The translations under genes and the position numbers were made by a program. Shown here one piece after another: positions 53,165 to 60,000 of a stretch of 60,000 nt of DNA (within the stretch, counting starts at the first letter, position 1; each line of letters starts with the position of its first letter). The notes under the pieces are model-generated. The model was not told where the DNA came from. It was given only the letters and a program-made list of their open reading frames with translations, and did not search any database. Origin of the DNA: Chrysomallon squamiferum (taxonomy: Eukaryota; Mollusca; Gastropoda; Neomphalida; Peltospiridae). Where the stretch lies: positions 14,212,759 through 14,272,758 of the forward strand of contig CM022678.1 of assembly GCA_012295275.1 (NCBI GenBank), read 5' to 3'.

Positions 53165-54021
53165 TGAAGTTTTTGTTTATCATTGTTTGGACTCTGTAAG
53201 TTATAAGGTGAGAACTGTGAGTCAGGTACACTTCAATGGTATCTACAAACAGGTTTTTTCTGAGCTCTTTGATGTGTATTTAACATTGCTGACAAATAGA
53301 GCAGAACACGGAAATGTAGCGAGGCGTGTTTCATGTACATATTTCCATATGAGAAACAGCTATAAGCAATACGTCAAAACTATATTCAACCATCCATGAC
53401 CGCTATGAATCTGGTGCATTAAGCGAGAAATGTGTTGAGCAAATACAGAGGATAAATTGTACAGCCAGTTTACACCATTTGTACACAGACTGTACTCACA
53501 GCAAACAGAAACTCGTGATGTCAAATACAAGTCTTACTGGCGGCTTCTCTATTCCTGCAGGAACAAATTTATTTATGTCATGATTACGTTTCGATCGATA
53601 GAAGTGTAAGAAAGATACACACTGAAAGTTAATAAACCTATTTAGATCAGTAATAAAGTGTTTAGTTTTACACACGTACTCACATAACAAATAACGCACA
53701 CGCACACACAACACGTATAAATACACAAAATGTAGAGAAATATATAGAATTATACGCACAGGATGATACCATTGGGCTTTTTGATTGTTTTTTTTTTTCG
53801 GGGGGAGGGGTTGTAGGGGTTCATTTCATAAAAAATATTTATTTATTTTTGTTATTGAGTACTTTTTTTTTTAAATATTATTATGATGATATTTTTGTTT
53901 TTATGGCCTTCTTCTTCTCTTCTGTTCTTATTTTTCTTCTTTTTCTTCTTCTTCTTCTTCTTATTATTATTATTATTACTAGTACTATTTTTGAAAAAAA
54001 AAACAAGAAAAAGAACAGCTT

Positions 54022-54055
<34 letters not shown>

Positions 54056-54448
54056 CTGCTGATGTTGCTGGTGAATTATAAATTATTGTAAATCGATACA
54101 TCTTTAAAAAGAAAAACATATCTGTACAGGTATTGAATAAGTTACTGAAGCTTTATTTAGGACAAAAATAGCAGAACTATGTGTGTGAGTCCACTGTTCA
54201 CCATCAAAACTGGTTCTTCAACTACAAAAACAGCGGCATAGCTCAATATCGTACATTCTCGACAGTTTTGTTTCCGTAAATTTATATAACATCGTAACTT
54301 TCCGTAAGTAAATGACAGGTCGTCATAAACGAACGAACACGAGCGAGAGCAATATATTAAATTTACGTCAAAAGAAAAGTGCTTTCGGAATCTGGATTGA
54401 ATTTTTCTTTTCGTACGAATTGCTTCGAGCATTAAAGAACCTAAAGTC
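52232..54448. other. Intergenic, several microsatellites
   Basis: (CT)n at 52401-52448, (TTG)n at 52510-52552, long (TA)n at 52989-53077, (TTA)n at 53128-53164, a G-rich patch at 53799-53819, (TTC)n at 53936-53962 and poly(T) at 54022-54053. Frames at 53187-53399, 53496-53759 and 54157-54462 lack domains or splice support. The last 300 bp are the promoter side of the coiled-coil gene. Confidence 0.5.
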
Positions 54449-56765
54449 ATGCCGTTTTTCAAAAAAGCTCACGACGGAGCTGAGTCGCTAAAAGCATCAG
54501 CAGAGAAACAAAAACAAGAATTTGAAGCAAAGGTTAGTTTAATTAGAATTCTGTTGTTTGGTAGAATTTTGTTCTGCAACATCTGTAGAAATGACAGGTG
54601 TGAGTGAGTCATGTTTACAACTATATACATTTTATTACTGTAAAATCGCAGCATTTCAAATAATAGTTATTAACTAACTAATAAATAATAGCTCAACAGA
54701 AAAGATGAGTCAATAAAATGTTTATCAAATGAAAGAAGTAAATAACTATTTTAAAATAAGAATTAATATTTATGTATGGCTAAATTCACCGATTTTGTTG
54801 TACTCTGAAATGTTTGCAGGATTTACTAACTTTCAAATTAGTTTTAAGAAGTTTAGGATCAGGTTATGATCACGGATAAAAGTCTTTAAAGATCCGCAAG
54901 CAGTTTCAAATAAAGAGAAGACTAGCGGCCGCGCGCGCACACGCACGCACACACACACACACACTCAAAATCTGCGCTTCGTATTGAAACGCCCCTCTCT
55001 CTGTCTCTGTCTGAAAATTAATTTCAAAATTAGTAACAACTGTCCTTTTCAATGTTCACAGCAGATGACGAATATATTTTTTTTTTTTTTTTTTAATTTA
55101 ATATCTTAGACATTCATAAACCTAAAATATGCGCGAGTTGCTATTTTGTTAAGCACGTGTTAGATGTAAAAACAGACCCATAAGTATTTTTTGTTAGCTG
55201 CTAGAAAAATGTTAATAACATGCCTTTATTGGTTTACAGCTGTACAGATTCCTAGGTATAAGCGTTATTTGATTAAGGTTTTTGCAGATCAGGTACTAAT
55301 TTTGTCGCCGATGTTAACGTTTTGTCACTGAAGAGTTATCTCCCATGTTATATGAGATATCAACAGTGTATTTTGTATTAAAGAGTAAAAATAGTATGTA
55401 TACATACCATGGGAAGTCTTTTCTTGATAATTTAAATGTTTTACATACTTGTAATGAAAAAAAAATGTATCAATTAATTATTATAATGATGTAAATTATC
55501 AAATTACTATACATAAATTAGCTTATTTTAAAATGTGGTTTCATTGGACATAAAGATAAAACAAAAGTAAAAACAAAAGTATGGAAATTAAATAAACAAA
55601 GTAAAAAATAAAATATAAATTAATATAATATAATAATTATGTGAGATCGATAATAACAGTACACACATACTATACTATAACTAAAATTATTTTCCTTAAA
55701 CATTTTTTGTATTGCATTGTTTGTCTTTGATAATTCAGATTCAAGCATTAGAGCAGGAGAAGCAGACACTACAGAATCAGGTTCAGGAATACAAGAACAA
55801 GGCAGAAGAAGCAGAGAAGAAAGTAACAACAATAAAAGAGGAAATGGAGACAAAATACAATGAACAATTAGAAAAACTGAAATCTGAGAAACAATCTCTG
55901 CTGGTAAATTATAATTTTTCCACTCTCTTTATCATTACCTAGTTAAAATAGTAATAACATTAACAATAATAAATTAATTATATCAAGCTTCATTAATTAA
56001 TTAATTAATAAAAATTTAACAAATGTAATAAATATTTGTTTTGATGAATGTAAGTTTTTTGTTGACAGATGTATCAGTCTAAGAAAATTTTTGATAAATT
56101 ACATATATTACTATTCTGCATGTAACCGTTTCTCAGTCATTTTTTTTCAGCTTTACATCATCATTGTTCACAAATGTAATATAAAAGTAAATATTACATT
56201 ATCAAACCAATTTTTACAAACTATTCTAACTAATCGAGTGATTATTTTTCTTAGTGGTTTTGAATATATATGTATATTACATGCGTTTCTAAACTTCTTA
56301 TGTCGATATGTAGTAACAATTATAGCAACAAATCTACATAGATTGAAATAATCGTTTTTTCTAAATTAAAAGAATATATCAGAATCTATGATGAAATAGA
56401 ATTTAATGGCCTTTTGTATATCTGTGTTTCAGGAACAACTGGAGCAGCTGAAGAAAACAGCTGGGGTAAGAATCTTCTTATTTATCTATATCAGCATCTT
56501 CTCTTTTAGTTATTTTTTATTATAACCATAACAGTCAATATCTGTTTATTGTTGTAAATAAGTTGTAGCTCTCTATTGTATCAAAGATACTACAAGGAAG
56601 AATGACTGACACTGTGATCTAATCTTTTTATTTTTATCTAACTGCTATCACACACACACATATATATATATCTTTTTATTACTTTTTTCACGTCTTTTTT
56701 CTTCTTTTTTTCAGGAAACTTTGCAGAATCTGAAGAGTAATATCCCTTCTGGTCTTCCTTTGTAA
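54449..56765 (+). CDS. 110-residue coiled-coil protein
   Basis: Four exons, all phase 0: 54449-54532 (ATG 54449-54451), 55739-55903, 56433-56465 and 56715-56765 (stop TAA). The start is MPFFKKAHDGAESLK. From about residue 15 to 95 the protein is almost entirely Glu, Lys, Gln and Leu in heptad spacing (IQALEQEKQTLQNQV, EQLEKLKSEKQSLL, EQLEQLKK), so it should form one continuous coiled coil. It ends in a proline-containing tail (SNIPSGLPL). There is no signal peptide or membrane segment. Exon 2 alone has 55 open codons and all splice sites are standard. I do not recognise an orthologue. Coiled-coil composition makes distant matches unreliable. Confidence 0.75.
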
Positions 56766-56865
56766 CTAATCACTATCACAACTGTTACAAATCTTGTGAC
56801 TGATTTATATATTGTTAACTTTTCTAGTGCTAAAACAGCACTATCTTTTTATTCTGATAATTAAA

Positions 56866-56871
56866 AATAAA
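56866..56871 (+). terminator. Poly(A) signal of the coiled-coil gene
   Basis: AATAAA in an attaaaaataaatattc context, about 100 bp past the stop codon. Confidence 0.5.
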
Positions 56872-58943
56872 TATTCATTCAATAAGGATCTTTTAAATTA
56901 ACTGTAACTTTAAATTTATTTATATCCAGAATTTTCAATATTTATTATTTCTGCAGGCCTAATGAAACAAACATTAAAAAATTACGTAGATCATAATTTG
57001 TTTCATACAACTGTCCAGAAAATATTCAAAAGGTTATTAAAAATGGTTTTTTTAAATTAAATATTTGGTTACAGAGAAATATCCAATTATGTAAATAGCA
57101 CTGTTGCTTTTAATTTAACTATAGTCTACACATTACAATACATACTATATAATATATATATATATATATACTCTTTTATTTGTTAATTTCTTGTAATTAA
57201 AACATAAAAGTACTGAAATTTACTTTTTGATATTTTTTTAATCAAAAATATTTTTCAGCTCTGGATGACATCTGTGAATGTATATGACTAGAGTTGTTGT
57301 TCTTATTAATAGTAGTAGTAGTAGAGGTAGTAGTAGTATCAATATTTCAGAATTTTTTTTATTTTTAATAATCATATAGATACCAATAATAAAACAAAAC
57401 ATCGTTTTAATTTTTTAATATCAAGTTTTAAACTGTTCACATACAAAATAATAATCTCAAGTGAAATGCCTATCACATTCTGTTATTTTTAGGACGAGGA
57501 TTTCATTTATGTTCTATTTTTTTTATTTTTTTGTTCAAAGTTGTAGATACCACTTTATATAATTCCACTTATTCCTGATTTATTAAATAAAATTAAATCA
57601 AGAAAGAAAACACTGTTATAATAATAATACAAGTGATCTATATGTTTGAAATAAAGCTATAGGCCAAACAGAAATGTTATACAAGATCTGAAAAATAATA
57701 TTTAAAGACATTCCAAGTCTGTCTATTTTTCAAAAAATAGTCTCGATTGAAAATGACAGGTAAAAAAAATACATTTCTTCAATGTTTTGTTTGTTTGCCC
57801 ACATTTCTCACAAATGAGCCACAGCACTCAATGTGACCCAGGCTATAATTTCTTCAGTACACACAGCAATCAACTCAATGATGTTTAAAATTCAGAATCA
57901 TCCACAAGCTTACCAGCACTATTAGAATAAAATAGACACAACAAAAATAAAACAATAATAAAAAATCATAATTACTGGATATATTCATATAACTCTTCAC
58001 ATATATTTCATTTTGTTCTATGAAAGTTTACAAATAAATTCTAAAACTGAAGATAGAACAAGCAGTTAAGACAACATTGTATAATTTCAAAACAAAACAG
58101 TGACAAATATATACAAACATCAATAAAAGTGGAATATTATGTAACATGATCACTCTTTTATAGGTAAATGAGACATAATGATTTATCCATAATTTAAAAT
58201 AATTGATTAATTTAACATAAATCCAAAATATTTGAAATATTAACCAAAGTAACCAATTACCTGCCCTGTGTAAACTCCACCCGTTTCATTTTAGCATCCA
58301 AAAATACTGTCTTAGACCTCTAATAATTTTAATTTTAAAAAGAAATGTGGATAAATTAAAATAAATAAATACATGAAAAAGTAATCTTATAATTTGGTGA
58401 TAACAATATACAGTGATAAGTAAATCATCCAAGATGTAGATCCATAAATAAACCACATACATTACAAACTACCATTCCGTGTTTTGTAATAAATCAACAA
58501 ATAATCACCCACCATTCCTTGTTTAACTAAATGCATAAAAATAACAAACTACAGTTTTTTGTTAGTAAATATATACTAACAAAATGATTTTTTTTTAACA
58601 AGTGTATAGGAATATTTTTCATGTAATATTTCTTTTGACTGCAAATTAAATGACCTTAGGCAGTAACATTTTGTTCCTATATTACATTTTTAACATCATC
58701 TCTACCAAGTACTTATTTAAACTCTGGTAAAAGCAGACAGTTATGAAGCATTGTACTGGACAATCCACCACATAACTTACTGCTTCAGTGGTCACTAAAG
58801 CTACTGAAGAATTACACTGAACATGTCCATGTGACAATGTCACATTGGATAATAAAGTTTTTAACTGTATGCTACTGGAGATAACAAATGCAAATACCAA
58901 TTCAGTCTGTCTGTCAGTAATAACAACTAATTCAAAATGTCAC
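56872..58943. other. Convergent intergenic region, no gene seen
   Basis: Between the ends of the plus-strand coiled-coil gene and minus-strand HMGCL. Plain AT-rich DNA with (TA)n at 57151-57170 and (TAG)n at 57310-57336. The part nearest 58943 is HMGCL 3' UTR of unknown length. The frame at 58682-58900 on the minus strand lies in that UTR and is not called. Confidence 0.55.
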
Positions 58944-59951
58944 TTATAAACTGGACTGTGTTGCTTGTGCCACTTTTGATCCTGATTTCCTCCCTAATGC
59001 TTTAGCTATAAACTGACCTGCTTCAAGCAACTTCTGTAAGTTAACACCCTGCAAGTAAAATATTTGATGAATCTCATTATTCTCATTATTCTCATTATAT
59101 AATTCAGAAGTTATTTTTCAATGAATCCTGAAAAAAGATATAATAGCATATACAAACAGGCAAAGACACAAATTACATATATTGTGTGTTTATAAGCATC
59201 ATATTTACTATATGTACACATGTGCATCAGCAAAGGCACTGTAATCTACTCACTGTGTTTATTGCTAGACCATTCAATAAATACACAACATCCTCTGTAG
59301 CAACATTGCCACTGGCTCCTTCAGCATAAGGACAACCACCTAAACCAGCTACAGAGCTGTCTACAACCGACACACCCATCTAGAAAAACACAAATATATG
59401 TTTAACAATGTCTTGTATGTTATTAAATACATTTCAAAACAAGGAACAGAACAATATTAAGAAAATCAATATTAAATTAAAATTAAAATGTTCATAAAAT
59501 TGTCAAAATAGCTTTATAAATGAAAGAAACTATCAGCTAATATGGTGTCTAATTATTAAAAACTGTCTTACAAATTTAAATATTCATAATGTATAAAACA
59601 ACAGTAAAAGTCTGGTTTATAAATAAGAATACATAATACTATTCTTATTAAAATATTCTTGCTGCAATATTTTTACTAATAAATGTTTTAAAAAAAAGAA
59701 AAAAAAAAAAGAGTGACAATAATTAATTTCTTCAAAATAAAGAGGGATTTGAAGTTAGTTACTTGCAGAGCAGCTAGTATGTTAGCTAGAGCTTGTCCAT
59801 ATGTGTCATGACAGTGAACTGCTACCTTTTCAACAGGGACTTTGCGAGATACTGTGGCAATCAGGTGCTTCATTCCACCAGGAGTACCTACACCTATTGT
59901 GTCACCTAAAGACACCTCATAACATCCCAGATCTATCAGCCCTTCAGCCAC
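58944..59951 (-). CDS. HMGCL: HMG-CoA lyase, C-terminal three exons (partial)
   Basis: Minus-strand exons 59763-59951, 59254-59379 and 58944-59048 (stop TAA at 58944-58946), all phase 0, give the last 139 residues; upstream exons lie beyond the window. The enzyme splits HMG-CoA into acetoacetate and acetyl-CoA in the last step of leucine breakdown and ketone body synthesis, normally in mitochondria. Visible family motifs: [32 protein letters not shown] (metal-binding His pair) and the signature loop [14 protein letters not shown] with the catalytic Cys. The C-terminus is SSL; the human enzyme ends CKL, a peroxisomal PTS1, and SSL is a poor match to that signal. The frame continues past the 59951 acceptor to an ATG inside the intron; that ATG is not the true start. 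Confidence 0.95.
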
Positions 59952-60000
59952 CTGCAACAACACATTTTCATTTACTAATAACTGGTCAAGTACAAGACCA

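Noticed and set aside
53187-53399. 70-codon plus-strand ORF
   Set aside because: Normal-looking composition but no start context, splice signals or recognisable family.
54157-54462. 101-codon minus-strand ORF overlapping the coiled-coil gene start
   Set aside because: No domain, no splice context, and it covers the promoter and start codon of a better supported plus-strand gene.
58682-58900. 72-codon minus-strand ORF
   Set aside because: It lies just past the HMGCL stop codon, most likely within its 3' UTR, and shows no domain.

Overview
The window is AT-rich eukaryotic nuclear DNA from an animal. Genes are split into many short exons with GT-AG introns, and the non-coding DNA is full of (GA)n, (GT)n, (TTA)n and (TA)n arrays, minisatellites and small DNA-transposon remnants. 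The gene content (sialate lyase, HMG-CoA lyase, a ciliary microtubule inner protein, a CUB/Ig receptor and knottin-type secreted peptides) fits a lophotrochozoan, most likely a mollusc. The phylum is an inference, not something the sequence states. All gene models were assembled by eye from splice signals and matching reading-frame phases.

Layout. 1-3.6 kb: a 55-bp minisatellite and simple repeats, no gene. 3.6-7.5 kb (minus): a complete three-exon CIMIP5 (C2orf50) homologue with a hAT-type MITE and a 32-bp minisatellite in its second intron. 9.0 kb and 12.3-15.1 kb (minus): a possible isolated first exon and a candidate three-exon gene for a 55-residue protein. 15-20.8 kb: intergenic, with a (GA)n array and a 23/28-bp minisatellite. 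20.9-29.2 kb (plus): a complete 15-exon gene for a 514-residue type I membrane receptor: signal peptide, CUB, two Ig domains, one transmembrane segment, and a tail with four YxxL tyrosine motifs on separate small exons. 29.2-38.2 kb: 3' UTR minisatellite, degenerate copies of receptor-gene sequence, two unrecognised ORFs and a decayed 1.4-kb hAT transposon. 38.3-44.3 kb (minus): two tandem three-exon genes for secreted six-cysteine knottin precursors. 44.9-50.1 kb (plus): complete nine-exon N-acetylneuraminate lyase (NPL), head-to-head with the second knottin gene, with an 80-bp mariner MITE in an intron. 52 kb: a GC-rich 271-bp hAT-like MITE with a perfect 8-bp target duplication. 54.4-56.8 kb (plus): four-exon gene for a 110-residue coiled-coil protein. 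58.9-60 kb (minus): last three exons of HMG-CoA lyase (HMGCL), continuing past the window edge.

The genes do not form an obvious pathway. NPL (sialic acid breakdown) and HMGCL (ketone body and leucine catabolism) are housekeeping metabolic genes. The two features that look lineage-specific are the CUB-Ig-Ig receptor with its modular exon-by-exon signalling tail, and the tandem knottin pair.
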